A stretch of 64,000 nucleotides of DNA from Coniochaeta sp. PMI_546 (GCA_021432605.1 MU271149.1:868001-932000); one strand, 5' to 3'; positions 10,801-23,212 are shown, counted from the first letter of the stretch. The notes: generated from the sequence alone by a model not told the origin. A program made the numbers and translations.

Positions 10801-13252
10801 GAGTTGTTCGTGATGGTCCGCGTTCGGTGCGGATCCCGCAGTATCTCAGGAGCGGCCCGCACTTCAGGTAGAGTGGTGGCTTGAATCTGGTAGGGGCTAT
10901 AATCGGCAGGCAAATGGCCAGTTCGTCAGCAGTTCATTCAATTTATCAAGCGATTCAAGCACATTGAGGACAGGATTATGTAGGCTCAGGAGTCACAGCG
11001 CAGGAAGCCATTGCGTATCGCCACGATGGGAAGGGTAGGCTGAAATCACGAAGAATCCGGACGTTGGTTGATCGACTACAACCTGTCCTGACGCTTGGCT
11101 TTGGATGTGATGGTACAAGGGAAGGTGGCATACCGTGTGTATCATCATACTCTCCGTCAAACGCCTCCGCTTTCCTCGGCCGTGACGCGACACTGCCGCG
11201 CCGCTGGGACGGAGGCGTCTCCCACCATGGCTTATCTTTCTCTATCGTCACATTGGCCGGTTCGTCCTCGAGGTCTAGCAGAGCACCGGACAAAGTGCCC
11301 ACCGTCGCCTTCTTCCACTCGTCCAGGAATGTCGGCGGCTGATACATTCCTTGGCCCGGCCGTAGCTTTTCCCTACCGTGACCATAGACAATATTGGAAA
11401 CGCGGTGATGGTGTTCGTCGTCACTACTGTCGGTATCGCTCCTCGTGTCTTCCCTTTTGGCACGATGGTGCTGACTGCCTGCAGCAACAGCCGCGCCAGC
11501 AGCTCCTGCTGTCAGTGCTGCAGCTTGTGGACCGATACCATGCCCGGTCTTCGCCCGTTGCGCAGGCACGTTCTGTGAAGGTGTGCGGCCCAGTAATTGG
11601 TCGGCTTTCCGTTGGCTTTGTTGCGCCTTGGATAGCTCTCCTACGGCAGCTGACGGCATGACTTCTTGACCATGCAGGGCCTGCTTACCAGCCGACGGCG
11701 TCACAGGTTCTGTCTCGTCAGCAGCCCCAGGACGTATCGGCGCTCCAGCAGGCAGAGGAGCAGCAGGTCCCGCGGTGCGGACTCTAGCCTCGTTACTTCT
11801 GGGACTGCTATGTGCTTGTTGCGCCATGATATACTTCTGGGCATCCATCTGCTTCTTCGCGTAAGGATCGGCCCCTGCGTTTGGCGCATATGATGCAGGT
11901 GGATTTTTCCTCAGTTTGTTGCTGCCGCTCCTGGATATCGTGCCAGTACTGCCAGGAGTCGCGACTAGAGGACTAGTCGGAATCTCATTCTCCAACCCAG
12001 CCGGTAGTTTGACGTCGTTCTTGGCTGCTCGCTCCCGGAAGCTTAAGTTGCGTTGAGGAACGCCCGACGCCTGAGACAGTGCCTGCGATCTGGTTTGGGG
12101 CGCTACTGGTACGGGAATACGGGACTCTGGAGTTTGCGCCTGGGGAGACTTGCCTGCGCTTGCACTGTATCTCCGACCCTCCTCGGGTGGATGTTGAGAC
12201 AGGGGGCCCTTAGGTGTCGCAGGTGTGTTCTCTGAGGATCTTCCGCCAGTATTCCTCGTCTTCGGCACCTCGACGGCGAGCGGAGGACCTCGGTCGCTGA
12301 ACCGCACTTGCTGCACAGGTTGATCCTTCTGAGGCACAGGTGGTCCCCTGTCTGCTTGTGCTGCCGGACGGCTGTTCGATGCTGCCTTCTCGCGGGCAGC
12401 TCGTTCGGCGGCCTCGGCAAGGGCTCGCTTCTCTTCTTTGGTGATACTATCGAGCGTCAGCTCCAGCCTTTGCAGGGGCGAGCGTTCATTTGCGTACGGT
12501 CGGCGGCTGGACGGTTGTCCCTGCGAGCTTCTCCGTTGTGGTCCAGCAGCGTCCCCAACAGAGCCTCTGCGCTGGCGCTGCGTACCGGCCATGTCTGACG
12601 TCAGGGCACTCCGAGCTGCTGTCGGATCGGTCCCATTGCGCCGAGCCCTCGCATCGGAGCCTGGATCAAGTGTATTCCTGGCACGGTCCAGTACTGGAAG
12701 GTCTTTCTGGCGGTCGGCGAAGGTAGCCCTGCGTGGAGATTGGTCCATTGGGCTGACAGGTCCGTCAGGCCGCCTGGATGTGCGACCAGCCGGCCCAGGA
12801 GCTGGGTGTGTATACTGAACGGCGCCGGTGCCGTTCGGAGCTTTGTAGCTCACGGGTGGAGCTCGAGGAACATCCGGTGCGGCGGGAGGAGGAGCGCCTC
12901 TGGAGTACTCCTCGTCGTCTTGGTTCTTGCTGCGACGGCGACGTCGGTTCTCGAGGAGCTCGGGAGGGTACTGGTTTGCGCCGTAGGGAAGCGAAGGTGG
13001 CCGAGGAGCTAGCCCTTGGCCTTGGAAGCTCGATCTGTTGGGCGAGGCAAGAGAGCTGAAGGTGGTATCCGTCAGGGTATCGGTATTCGTGGTCTGAATG
13101 GATTCGCGGTTCGGTTTGGATTGAGGGTGGACATCCAAGGATTGGCGGCGATCGGGCGTCAAGCTCCCATCTTCAGACAGGCGGCGAGCTTTGGGAGGTG
13201 GAAGCTGGCCCCAGTAGGGAGCAGAGGTCGACCCAGACATGGCGAGGGCCAA
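7833..13252 (-). CDS. Large fungal PhoD-type metallophosphatase
   Basis: One 1706-residue protein from three exons; introns 10897-11133 (237 bp) and 9415-9476 (62 bp). The long first exon (about 706 residues) is disordered, rich in Ser, Pro, Arg and Ala, and starts MALAMSGSTSAPYWGQLPPP; an in-frame ATG at 13240 is an alternative start. Splicing the first intron creates TRFKPPLYLKCGPLLRY, the conserved entry to the PhoD core. Core motifs follow in order: GGGDQIYNDCV (about residue 972), FDDHDIIDGFGSYP (about 1041) and LSGDVHLAAIGQF (about 1248). These are metal-binding residues of PhoD phosphatases. A second disordered tail (about 1330-1706) contains acidic and Arg/Ser-rich runs. Substrate and location are unknown. 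Read as two separate genes, the downstream half would have no start codon. Confidence 0.88.
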
Positions 13253-15069
13253 CTAGAGCTCGAGTTGTATGTGGCAGGATGGTTCGCGCCAGCTCAGTGT
13301 GCGTCTCCAGAGAGCTTTCGGTTTGTTTTCCAGGATGCTGTAGCGTCAACACTTGAACTCTGACTGTGGTATTATCTGCTGGCCATTCGCGGAAGAGTTA
13401 TGCAAGTTCCCATACCAGCCAATGCCTTGCAGACACATGCAAGCTCTACACTGGGCTGCAGCGATAGCAACATGCACAAAGCCTGATAGATACGAGAAGA
13501 AACAGCGAGGTTGTACAAAATTTCGACAGGTGCTGACCTCCCGAGTAGCTGGGATTCACTCCTTCACACCGTCATACCGCCGTCTCGTTTGGCGAGCCTG
13601 ACAGGGATTGGGCATCCGCTAAGAAAAAGAAGATGGCGGGCGGCCCGGCACGGAAGCTGTGCAACCCCTGCTTGAAGGGCTATAATATTGCGCTATACGT
13701 CGAAACCGGGTCTCTCAGCCGCTGTAGATGCCCAAGACGGCTAAGCGCAGGGTGTCGATCAGGTTTTGATAAGTTTGTCCAACCTCATTAACCAGCCTTG
13801 AAGCTGAGGGGAGAATAAAACGGGTGGCAGGGAGATGAAGAAGGGAAAACAGCAAAGTGAGCCTCTTCAAGAGGACGAAGAGAACGAAGAGAACAAACAG
13901 CCGCGACCTGTGGACGGAGGGGCAGCTGATGTCGCCGGGATTGGTGATATCACGGGGACAAGACAGCGCGACGACCACAAAGACGAAACAGGAAACTCAA
14001 CGAGATCTGATGCCATCTGTCACTCGACCGCGATGGTTGATGGACGGCGCCGAATGAGAGGTCGGCATGACACTTGTCAGGCTGAAAGCTGGGTTGTGTC
14101 CAGTAGAAAATAGAAGCCGCTGACTGCAACTCGCCGTTCAGACTGCTATGGCATGTGGACAGCGGCTCATATCCAGGTCCATCGTCTCGTCAGGATAGGT
14201 AGCTTGAGCCGGAGGGCACTGCTAGGTCTGCCAGGCATGTTGTGTAAGGTAGATAGAGGCAAGTGTCAATAGCGTAGCATTGTGAGAGGTGCCAGATTCC
14301 TCGACAGTTGAAGGAACACAATCATGAAAGGTTATATAACCTAACCCCCAAGTGCCAAATATAAGGGAATTCCATAGAGAATTAGACTTCCGTTGTAGGT
14401 AATCAAAACCCGCAACTCCGAATCCGCCTCACCAAGACGGAACCCCGAAGTTTTAAGTTCCATTCATTCCATTCTTGACCGTTCCGAGCCCGGTATCATC
14501 CAGCCGCTGAGGCCCTTGCAAACGGGGATGTAAACGGTGCCTGTTGTGTGAGAACGACCTCCTGTCGCGAAGTTGTCCAAAGCAACTAGAGGCCATACCT
14601 ATTATGTTTTCGCTACCAATTTACTGAAATGTAGTCACTCTTCATACACACATGATATCGATGCCGCTATGAGTAAGGTGAGGTAGGGTAACTGCGCAAA
14701 ATGAAATACCTTTACAGCCAAGCAAGGGCGGTCAAAAACGCCCACACACTCCCTTTTTCGCCATCCTGCTTCCAAGCACCTTCAGCAAAGCCATCGTGTG
14801 CTGTGCGATATGCTGTCTCCAACACCGTAGAGAGGTATTCAAGGATAAAAGAAGTCAAAGAAAGGAAGACAAGAATGAAAAAGAAAAGAAAAAGACTACC
14901 TGTGAGGAAAGAAGAAACTACACGCGTCATTTCCGACGTCAAGTTTGGTATCGAACACTCCCGTCCTCATCCTCAACCGGTAGATGCTCAAATCCTCAAT
15001 GCTCTCTCTCTCTGTCATATCTTGCCCATACCACACCCCAAACCAATACCTCATGGAATCTTACTCCGC
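13253..15069. promoter_or_regulatory. Upstream region of the PhoD gene and 3' flank of SIN3
   Basis: 1.8 kb between two tandem minus-strand genes. I see no gene, tRNA or mobile element. Short frames around 13.7-14.1 kb and 14.7-15.1 kb have no recognisable content; the latter overlap the SIN3 3' end. Confidence 0.5.
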
Positions 15070-18000
15070 CTAGGCCTCAATGTCCCCCCTCTGCGAAGGA
15101 AGGGGCACCCCCTCGTCCTTCCACCTCAGATAATCCTCGTTAATCTGCTGCACCTGGTCCTGGCTCATGTTCTTCATCCACGGCGAGTTCATCACCATCT
15201 TCTCCTTGAACCGCTCCTCCCTGAGCTCGCGCATGAACACCTGCTTCTCCTCCTGGAAGTCCGGCTCCTCGCCGTCCTTAGAGGCTGGGACCGTGTTGTA
15301 GATGAAGTAGTCCGATGTGCCCTTCTCGTACACAATCTTATAGCTGAGCAGACAGATGCGCAGGACTAGGCCCTCGTGGACAACCAAGGGCTTGGGCGTG
15401 TAGCCGTCGTCCGAGTCGTTGGCTCCCGAGGGGAGGTTGCGCTCCAGGAGCACCTTCTGGAGACGGGACCTGACAACCCCTTCGGTATGCTCGATACGCA
15501 TATACGACGAGATGTAGTACTGCCATTGCTCCTTACGCTCCATCTCGTCCGTGTAGAAGGTGGTCTCGTCCTTTTGCAGCCAGCGGACGGTGGCTTCTTT
15601 CTTGGCAGGATACTATGGTGCAGGTTAGTCGATTATGTCATATATGAGCAAAGTGAAAGGATGACACATACCCAGCAGATAACAAACATCTCGCCGTCCT
15701 TGATGCACTTCTCGGCAAACTTGCGTGCGCTGATCTCGGTCTGATAGCTCGTCTCCTCCTGCTGGCGGCTGGCGAGGTACTCCCGCACAAGCTCCTTGGT
15801 CTTCTCTCCCTTAGAGTCAGGGTTGTTGCATGAGAGTCCGATGCGGCACAGCGTCTTCAGATGATCCTGGATGTTGTAGATCTTCCATCCCGTCTTCAGG
15901 TAGTAGTGACGGAGGATGTCCTGGTACCTGGCCTCGTCTGTCTCGCCGTTGATGAAATCCTCAACCAGCTCGACGGTGCGTGGCCAAAACTTATCGGCAT
16001 TGTTCTCCGGATCCTCAATGTCGTCGAAGAAGTGAAGGTCGTCACGGGCGATGCCCAGTGCCTTTGCCGGCTTGTCGGCGTTCTCGCGACGAATCTCCTC
16101 AATAACAGTCTTGGTGCTGTTCTTGACCTCTTCCAGACGCTTGTAGAGCGCCTGGAACACACTGAAGAAGACAAAGATGCTTTGATTGCAGTAGAAGTTG
16201 TACCATGACCGTTTAAATGGAGCGTCCGCCTTGAGTTCGCCGTCAGCATCAAGGAGGGAGTGGTCTGCGTCCTCCTTTCCGTTCCGAGCGTCCTTGACGA
16301 TCGTTGGGCGAGGAACCATGGGCAACCACCGGTCGTTCGATACCTCGGGGAGATTAGCGTCCTCGGCATCAGGCATATCTTCGTCGTTGCCGGAGCCAGC
16401 CTCTGGTGTCGTTTCCTTGCTACCGGACGCAGCACTGCCCTCTTTCTGGGTACGAGACCGGCTGCCGTTACGGCCAGGATCCAACACACCGCGGAGAAGG
16501 TCTGCTCTCTTGCCGTTGCGACGGGAACTCCGTCCGTTAGTGAGCTCGGGGGGAGGTGCGTCATCCTCCTCTTCTTCTGCAGAATCTTGGTCCATGTCGG
16601 CAAGCTTTTCGCGCACAAGCTCCTCGGGGATGTCGAAGAACTGAGGGATGAAGGTCTCGAAGAACTCGAGGATGCGCCTTCGCTCGAGAGCATTGTGTTG
16701 ACCGCTGACATTGGCATACAGGACCATGAAGCGAAGGAGGTCCAGGAGAACGCTCTGGTCCTTGAAGTTGTGGATGAACTGGTACCGCGGTGTCTTGCCT
16801 TTGTTCATGCGCGCGCGCTTCTGCTCTTCGTGCTTGGTCTTGATGACGTCGACGAGATGTTTCTGGGACAGGTTGCGCTTGTCGTTGGACTTGACCTGGA
16901 TCCCCATGTGGTCCAGGCTCTTGAGGTGCATATTCTCGCTTTGTGCTTGCCATACCTTCTCCCACTCACGCTGCGCATATGTTAGCATCTCAGTCTCATA
17001 TTCGGCAGAATTTACAAGGACATACCTGTGTAAACCGCCACTCCTCGTCCTTCTGCTTTAGTCGTGCCATCACTATTGGGACGACCGAGAACGGGTTGTT
17101 GAACATCTCATTGACGACATCAGGACCCTTGTCGCCGTAAATCTTCTTGAGGACTCGCTTGTAGATGGAAGTGCTCTGACCCCCGAGACCGGGAGGTATC
17201 TTAAATGTCGCCCGTTCGGCCGGAGGAAGCGTGAGCATTTGCTGGGCAATGGGCTCCAGCAACTGGATACACTTCTGGTTCGCCTCAATATAGAAGTCAT
17301 AGTCGTGGCGCTCCTCTTCGATGCGATGAAGACCTTCCTCGTAGCCGTTCTTCCTGTGAGCCACGAATCCACTATCTTCAGAGGCCCAGGTAGGATGAGA
17401 GGCCCACTCGTCGTTCAAAACGGAATAACACAGTTCGTCGCGACCACTGCATGGCCGCAGACGTTCCCGCTTTGGCAAGAGGCGGTAACTGGGTCCATAC
17501 CCGCGACAGTTGCTCAGCGACACACGACCAGTCGGAGGCTCGGGCCGGTTCTCGATTTTGTCGTCGCCTTCAGAGTAGCCGAGTAGGTTCTTGAAGGTGT
17601 TCATCAAGTCATGATTGGCACCAATGAACTGGCTTGCCTTGTGGATAAGGACCTCTTTCGTGATGAGATCCATGATGAAAAGATTAATGAGTTTGATAAA
17701 CTCGTTCATGGTTGTCCGATTGCCAATGTGCTTTTTCACACGCTCGAAGAACGCAAGATCGTCCTGGTTGGCGAGAGAGGCGGGTGTTGGATTGAGTGGC
17801 TCGGGCATGACGGGTGTGAGAGTTGGCTCAACTGACGGGCCATCGGCCACTGGTTTGTGTGACAGCTTGGCTCGCTTGTTGCTGGCTGGCGCAGCAGGGA
17901 GAGTAGTGCGCAGACCAGACGACTGAATCTCTGCCCCTGGGCCAGTAGTGACAGGAGCTGACTTGTCAGGCCGAGGTCGTTTCTTGCTCTCCTTCGTCGC

Positions 18001-20060
18001 GCTCGCAGGAGGCGCAAAGTTCCCGACAGGCGGCATCTTGGGTCCATCTCGCGCGGGTTGACCAGGTTGGGGGGTCGGGGTAGCAGCGCTCAGCCCCATC
18101 TCCTCTATACGAGCAGCGTTTGCTGATCTAGTCTGGGCTGCCGATTCTGGTAAGAACTGTTTGAAGTCTTCCAAGAGATCCGGCGCAGCGTGAAAGAGCG
18201 TTGTGACTTGGGAGTAAACGTCCTGAATTGGCTTCTGCTCGCGTTGGTATGTCTGAAGGATTTCCAGAAATTGTTTGTATATCTCTGGCTTGTCCTGGAA
18301 CCGGTTCTGGGAAAGTCAGCAACTCCCTGGAAAGGCTGGTGGCCTGGTAGTTGTGGGGGGAACAATAGAAAACACAAAGTACAGGGCAACCGGAGAGTCC
18401 AATCACAACAATAGCAGGTAGCGCGGTAACAAAAGCAAATGTAAAAAGTGTCGGAAACTTGAAAGACGCAGAATAGCACAATAACAAGAGAACAACCAAG
18501 CAGGAGAACGACATGGGCATTGGAGGTTAGGTGATAAATTCCCCGTCACACTGCGTTGTCGAACTCACGGTCTTACTCACCTTGATCTTATTCACATAGC
18601 TTATGGCGTGGTTGAACTCAACTGGCCCCCGTTTCTCCATGTTGGCTTGCTGCGCCGAATGTCCATTGATGTTGTTCTGCGAGGCCGCCGGCGTCGGAGT
18701 GAGTGCCGTCCTTGGGACAGGCGCGTGCGCCGCGGCATTCCCATTCTGCGTAGCGGGGATGGCTCTTGGCTGGTTTGGACTGCTGCCATCAAAGGAAGCG
18801 GCTTGACTCGACCCTGGGCCGGGGAAAGCCGCGGGAGGACCGCCAGCCGGGGCACTGAAGTTTGCTTCTGGGCTTTCTACGCTGTGCTGAACTTGTTGGG
18901 GCGGCTGTTGTTGCCAGGCGCCCGGGCGCTGGCCGCCAAACTGCTGCCCGGACCCGGGGGCGGTCTGAGGTGGTTCAGGCAGAGCATTGCGTCCACCTCC
19001 AATGGAATGGATTGTCGAGCCGGATGGCGTCGTCACACGGATACTATTTGGATTGTTCTCAAGACCGCATTCAATCCGGTAGCCAGGAGGGAGGAAGGTG
19101 TTGAAGCCTTGGATTAGGTTAGGGTGGCCGGCAAAGAGCTCCGAAACTCGGCTAATGACTCCGGGGGTGTCGATACTGTTTTCGAAATGACATCAGCTGT
19201 GCGACTGGAAGAGGAGAGGCAAAAATGGGAGCGACTCTTACGTCTGGCTTTTGAAGTCTTTCATGATGTCGAGGAACCGATTGTAGACATCTGGCTGCTC
19301 GTGGAACTGCACCTTCACTTGGTCAAGGTAGCTCAAAGCATCCTAAACAAAAGCATACGGTTAGACACGGAGCACTAACGATGTATCCGGCAGCTTCCCG
19401 TTTGGAGATACTTACGTTAAGAATGGGCTGCTGGCCTTGAGGTAATCCACCAGCACCGGCGGCCGGCATGCCGGGAGCTGGCATCGGAGGCGCTCCGCTG
19501 ACACCAGCTGGGAAGGGTATATGCTGCAGCGCCCTTCCAGCCTCCGGCGGACCGCCACGAGGCGCTTCCTGTTGTAGAGGGCCCCCAAAGAGAGACGAGG
19601 CTCCGCTTGAGCCATTGATCGTGCCGTTTGTTCCAGCAGGGCCATGTGGAATTGGCGCAAAGATCTGGTGCTGGGGTCCGGAACCGACCGGAGGCCCGCC
19701 ATGCGGCGGGGCGCGACCGGCATCGTTGTGAAGAGGTCCTCCAAAAGGAGCAGCAGAGGCAGATGAGCCTCCTAAGGGTATCGATGGAGCAGAACCGCCG
19801 TGGTTTGCAAGAAGGCCACCAGGGCTGTGGATGGTGGGCATGCGCGCCGCGACGGGTTGGTGCAGCGGCAGCGAAGCGGCATTGCTGTGATGGGGAGCGG
19901 GTGTCTGGAATTGTTCTCGATGCTGTCGCTCAGCTTGCTCGCGCTCTCTGTGGGCTATCTCTTCTTGTTGTTGTTGTTGCAGGGCGCGATGGCGCTGCTC
20001 GTCGATTTCTCTGTCGCGATCGAAGGCGCCGCCTCCGCCGTGGAGGGTCTGGGCGTTCAT
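15070..20060 (-). CDS. SIN3: Transcriptional co-repressor scaffold Sin3
   Basis: A 1487-residue scaffold of the Rpd3/HDAC complex, from six exons. Introns: 19343-19415, 19176-19241, 18307-18580 (274 bp), 16971-17025 and 15613-15671. A Pro/Gly/Gln-rich N-terminus ([10 protein letters not shown]) leads into PAH1 at about residues 216-285 ([20 protein letters not shown]). PAH2 is at about 434-505 and is completed across intron 3 (VNKIK joined to [17 protein letters not shown]). PAH3 is at about 627-700 ([14 protein letters not shown]). The HDAC-interacting region follows with [12 protein letters not shown] and [18 protein letters not shown]. The C-terminal Sin3 domain ends in GDIEA. PAH1 and PAH2 bind DNA-binding repressors, and the HDAC-interacting region binds Rpd3. 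Every domain of the family is present. Confidence 0.96.
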
Positions 20061-20073
20061 GATGCTAGCACAC

Positions 20074-20244
20074 CTGCAAAAATAAGGAGACACAGGTCAG
20101 TCCGGGGTCTATCTTGACATAGCAGAGGTAAAGAGAACAGCGAGGATTGCAGTGCAAAAGATATGCATGCGATGGGAACCGGCGAGAGAGCAAGAAAGAC
20201 GAGCGACAGCAACAGGAGACAGATCAACAAGCAGAACAGCTTAC
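20074..20244 (-). other. Probable intron in the SIN3 5' leader
   Basis: On the minus strand a GTGTAAGC donor starts near 20244. A polypyrimidine run and TTTTTGCAG acceptor end at 20074, 14 bases before the SIN3 start codon, with CTGAC upstream as branch site. The 171 bp between them holds stops in all frames. This is inferred from signals only. Confidence 0.5.
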
Positions 20245-21104
20245 ACTTGTTGTCGCGTCCAACCCGATACTCGGCACCATCGAGATGCCAATACAAGCGG
20301 TGCAAAAGGATGTTGGAACGAGGCAAAAGGATGCTTGGTGTCGTGAAGAGACGGTGGAATGGACTCGGCGTGACAGCAGTGAAAGAAATGCTGCTGATGC
20401 GTGTCTAGTTTCGTGGGTGATGCAAGGCCAACAAGATCCTGAGCTCCCCAGACGGCAATCAGGGCAATCAGGGCAATCTTCTCTCCTTCCGATCGCACTT
20501 ACCGCCCGATAAGGCCCCCTTGGCTTCGGCAATAGGATCTGCCGTCGTCCGGATAACGATAAGATGCCCCACCTAGGTCTAGCCTTGCATCCCGTCATTC
20601 CGTCATTCCGTTGTGGCGCCATCCACCAGCCAGTCCACTTATTTTCGCCAGCTCTCAGGCTGGAGCATCGGATGGCACTGCTAAAAGCGCAACAGAAACA
20701 TGATTTGAGAAGAGATATAAGGTCGTCTACTGTACATACCGAATACGTACCTTAGCTCTGCTCTTTTGGAGGCTCAATATTGATATGATATATGTAATCG
20801 CTTCAGGTTCACTGTGAAGGACGTCTGAAAGTAGAATATTGTCGTCTCTCTTCTATTTCTTTATTCAACAAAAACATTGTCCGTGTTAAACGTGCCAGGT
20901 TACCCCCAGTTCAATCACCAGGAGTGACACAATCACAAGCCGTGTTCTACGAGGCTTCAATTTCAAGCTCCATGATGACGCTAGAACACAGGAAAGAGCA
21001 TATCAAACTTGAAGTCGTCCAAAACCGCACCTTAAACGCCGCTGAATTCCAATATCTCTCACGCTTCCAGAGAGCATAAGCAGTCGTTATCCCATCATCA
21101 AACC
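20245..21104. promoter_or_regulatory. SIN3 upstream region and FAS1-gene 3' flank
   Basis: 860 bp between two minus-strand genes. It presumably holds the SIN3 promoter and the FAS1 gene 3' untranslated region. No further gene is visible. Confidence 0.45.
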
Positions 21105-21866
21105 TCAGTAGTTCCTGACACTTCTCAAGATCCACTGTGACAGTGCCATGTCATTAGCAACAGTTCAATGTATAGCAACATGACGAATAGAAGACTGAAG
21201 ACTTACCACCTCGCCATTGGCAACCGTGCTCGCAACACTGACAACCTCGATATCGCCCGGCTTCACCACCCTCTTCCCATCCTTCTCCTCCCACCAAACC
21301 TCCCTATCGTCTCCAATCGCTTTCACCTTCTCACCCTCCTTCCAAGGGCTGATAGGCACAATGTGCGCCTCCACAAACCTCCTCAGATTCCTCTGCGCTC
21401 TCTCCTGCCCATCGTCCCCCTCGTACGCATCCGCCCCGAGGTCACTATAATCCTTCGGATCCTCCCACGGCTTCCGGGGCAGCTTCTCGATAGCGCTGTT
21501 CAACGGAGCTAGCACAGTGCTGTTCTTGGTCCCATCATCAAGTCTGTTCGAGACGCTCTCGATGTCGCGCGTGAAACCGGCAAAGATGTTGATGCTCCTA
21601 TCGCGGCCCATGACGTCGGATAACATAACCGAACCTGGACCGCCGTAGACGGGCTCTTCATCTCTATCCTTATCCGACGGCGGGATAGCCGGTCCCGGTC
21701 CGAGCGGATCCATGAGCGGTGCCTGTCCTTGACCTCTATCGGGCTTGAAGCCGGGCGGGATAGCTGGTCCGGCGAAACCACGTCCGCCGCGATGGATCAG
21801 TGGGACGACTAGCTGTGAGGAGACGACGGCGCTCAAAGTGAGAGCGGATAGTAACCACGATTTCAT
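21105..21866 (-). CDS. Secreted fasciclin (FAS1) domain protein
   Basis: A 229-residue protein with one 72 bp intron (21135-21206). The N-terminus MKSWLLSALTLSAVVSSQL is a clear signal peptide. A Pro/Gly-rich linker follows, then a single FAS1 domain from about residue 75: MLSDVMGRDRSINIFAGF, then NSTVLAPLNSAIEKLPRKPW, then VVSVASTVANGEVWILRSV at the end. The last strand is completed only by splicing the short second exon (WILRSVRNY). FAS1 domains mediate adhesion or protein contacts. Fungal members sit at the cell surface or in the secretory/vacuolar path. I see no GPI signal, so it is secreted or retained in the lumen. Confidence 0.85.
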
Positions 21867-22478
21867 TCTGGTCGCTGGTGCAGCTCCCTGTCAAGGTTGA
21901 TGTGTTGTGAAGGTTGAGATAAGGTGATGCGCTGCGTGCCGAAACGTCGCCTTGCCTCTTAGCCGGTTGGCGGCGGGATGACGTACGCTTGTCAGATGAT
22001 TGGACACATGACTCTCAACGTCCAACTCGGGAAATGTGTGTCGACGATTCTACACTACCTAGGCGATAGGTATTGTCAAGAATTCTTGCCTTTCAAATCT
22101 ACCATTTTCGATATGGCATTTGCGGAGACGACGAATTTCATCTTAATTTACAGCAGTGTATTTCTGCTATTTAGTAGCCGGAGCTTAGCCGTCATCGTCA
22201 TCAATGACATCCCGACATCTGCTAAGTAGAATGTCACATATCGGAGGCTCGAGGTGATGAGTGACATGTTTCTAGAACGAACAATCTGAAACTCTCATGC
22301 TCCAACATTGTAGCTGAACGTACTGCTCACGACCTGTTCGACACCGGGGCCTGTCGAAAGTGAGCAGCTAGTTCATCCTCCTGTTAGGATTCACACACGC
22401 CGTCCTTTCCCTTTGGTCTGCGCACAAGCACGAGTCTTGCCCCAGAGCATAAAAGCATCCAGAACGCTGCATTCCACC
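21867..22478. promoter_or_regulatory. Upstream region of the FAS1 gene
   Basis: 612 bp between the FAS1 start codon and the 5S rRNA gene. It is AT-richer than its surroundings around 22.0-22.3 kb. No gene is visible. Confidence 0.45.
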
Positions 22479-22597
22479 ACGTACGGCCATAGATACTAGA
22501 GAATTCGGGATCCCGTCCGCTCTCCCATAGACAAGCTGGTAATCGTCAGAGTAGTACTCGGGTGGGTGACCACCGGGGAATGCCTGATGTTGTACGT
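22479..22597 (+). rRNA. 5S ribosomal RNA gene (dispersed copy)
   Basis: 119 nt beginning ACGTACGGCCATA and ending TGTTGTACGT; the two ends pair as a nine-base helix I, with two G-T pairs. Universal elements are present: CCCGTCCGCTC in loop B/helix III, and the hairpin GGTGGGTGACCACC (helix IV) flanked by CGTCAG/CTGATG (helix V). Helix II (GATACTAG with CTGGTAATC) pairs along its length with one bulged A. A T7 run follows directly. Single scattered 5S genes outside the rDNA repeat are typical of Pezizomycotina. Several positions differ from the main Neurospora-type 5S as I remember it, but the pairing is kept, so it looks functional. Confidence 0.93.
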
Positions 22598-22603
22598 TTT
22601 TTT
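22597..22603 (+). terminator. RNA polymerase III terminator of the 5S gene
   Basis: A run of seven T residues at the 3' end of the 5S gene, the standard Pol III stop signal. Confidence 0.85.
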
Positions 22604-22755
22604 GTTCCTCCCCAGGGTTTTCCACCCCTTTTGTTCATGACTCGTGTACAGGCCCTCTGTGTTCCTAGTGACCCGCCGTGCCCCGTCATTGTCGCGACTC
22701 TGTGTACGACCCAGGCTATGCCATAACGAATTCATTATAGCCGAGTTCGATTATT

Positions 22756-22841
22756 GGCCTCGTGGCGCAATGGTAGCGCGTTGCTTTCCGGTCGTCTCTC
22801 ACTGCTGGCAGAGGTTGCAGGTTCGAGTCCTGCCGGGGTCG
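22756..22841 (+). tRNA. tRNA-Arg(CCG) with a 14-nt intron
   Basis: The acceptor stem GGCCTCG pairs with CGGGGTC (two G-T pairs). The D arm is GCGC-AATGGTA-GCGC. Anticodon stem TTGCT (22781-22785) pairs with GGCAG (22807-22811). The loop reads TT-CCG-G, so the anticodon is CCG at 22788-22790. The intron 22792-22805 sits one base 3' of the anticodon, the canonical nuclear position. The T arm is GCAGG-TTCGAGT-CCTGC. The mature length is 72 nt plus discriminator-type G at 22841 (included), before CCA addition. It reads CGG arginine codons. Confidence 0.88.
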
Positions 22842-23212
22842 TTAGACGCGTACCGCTTGCGCTCACATCACAGCGAGTGGGCGAAGGTAATTTTTGTCCT
22901 TGAATGGTACATTTTTCTTCCCATTCTCTGTTGTCCGAGGATATCTGCGACAGTCGTGCCTGGACAAGAGACAGATGGTGAACGACAATATAAAGCCACA
23001 GAGTGAAACAGCCAGTCTTGTTGACAATGGATTCCACAACTCCAACATGGATCGGTGTGCAGGTAGCATAACCGATACCGCCGGAAAAACGCCATCGTCT
23101 AACCTTTCCAAACGATTCGTCCCAAAGGCAGCCTCGAAGGTAGTGCCATCCCATAAATACCACAAGCCAGGTTATGTACAGCCCCGAGCAGCAGACCCTC
23201 CTTGTCCACACT
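22842..23212. other. Interval between tRNA-Arg and ADK2
   Basis: 371 bp with the tRNA 3' trailer and the ADK2 3' untranslated region. The first T5 run after the tRNA (22891-22895) is the likely Pol III stop. No other gene is seen. Confidence 0.5.
22891..22895 (+). terminator. Likely Pol III terminator of the tRNA-Arg gene
   Basis: First run of five T residues downstream of the tRNA, 50 bases after its end. There is no closer T run. Confidence 0.5.

Noticed and set aside
10976-13252. A separate 758-codon gene upstream of PhoD
   Set aside because: The last part of that frame is intron; splicing 10897-11133 continues into the PhoD core, which otherwise lacks a start codon.
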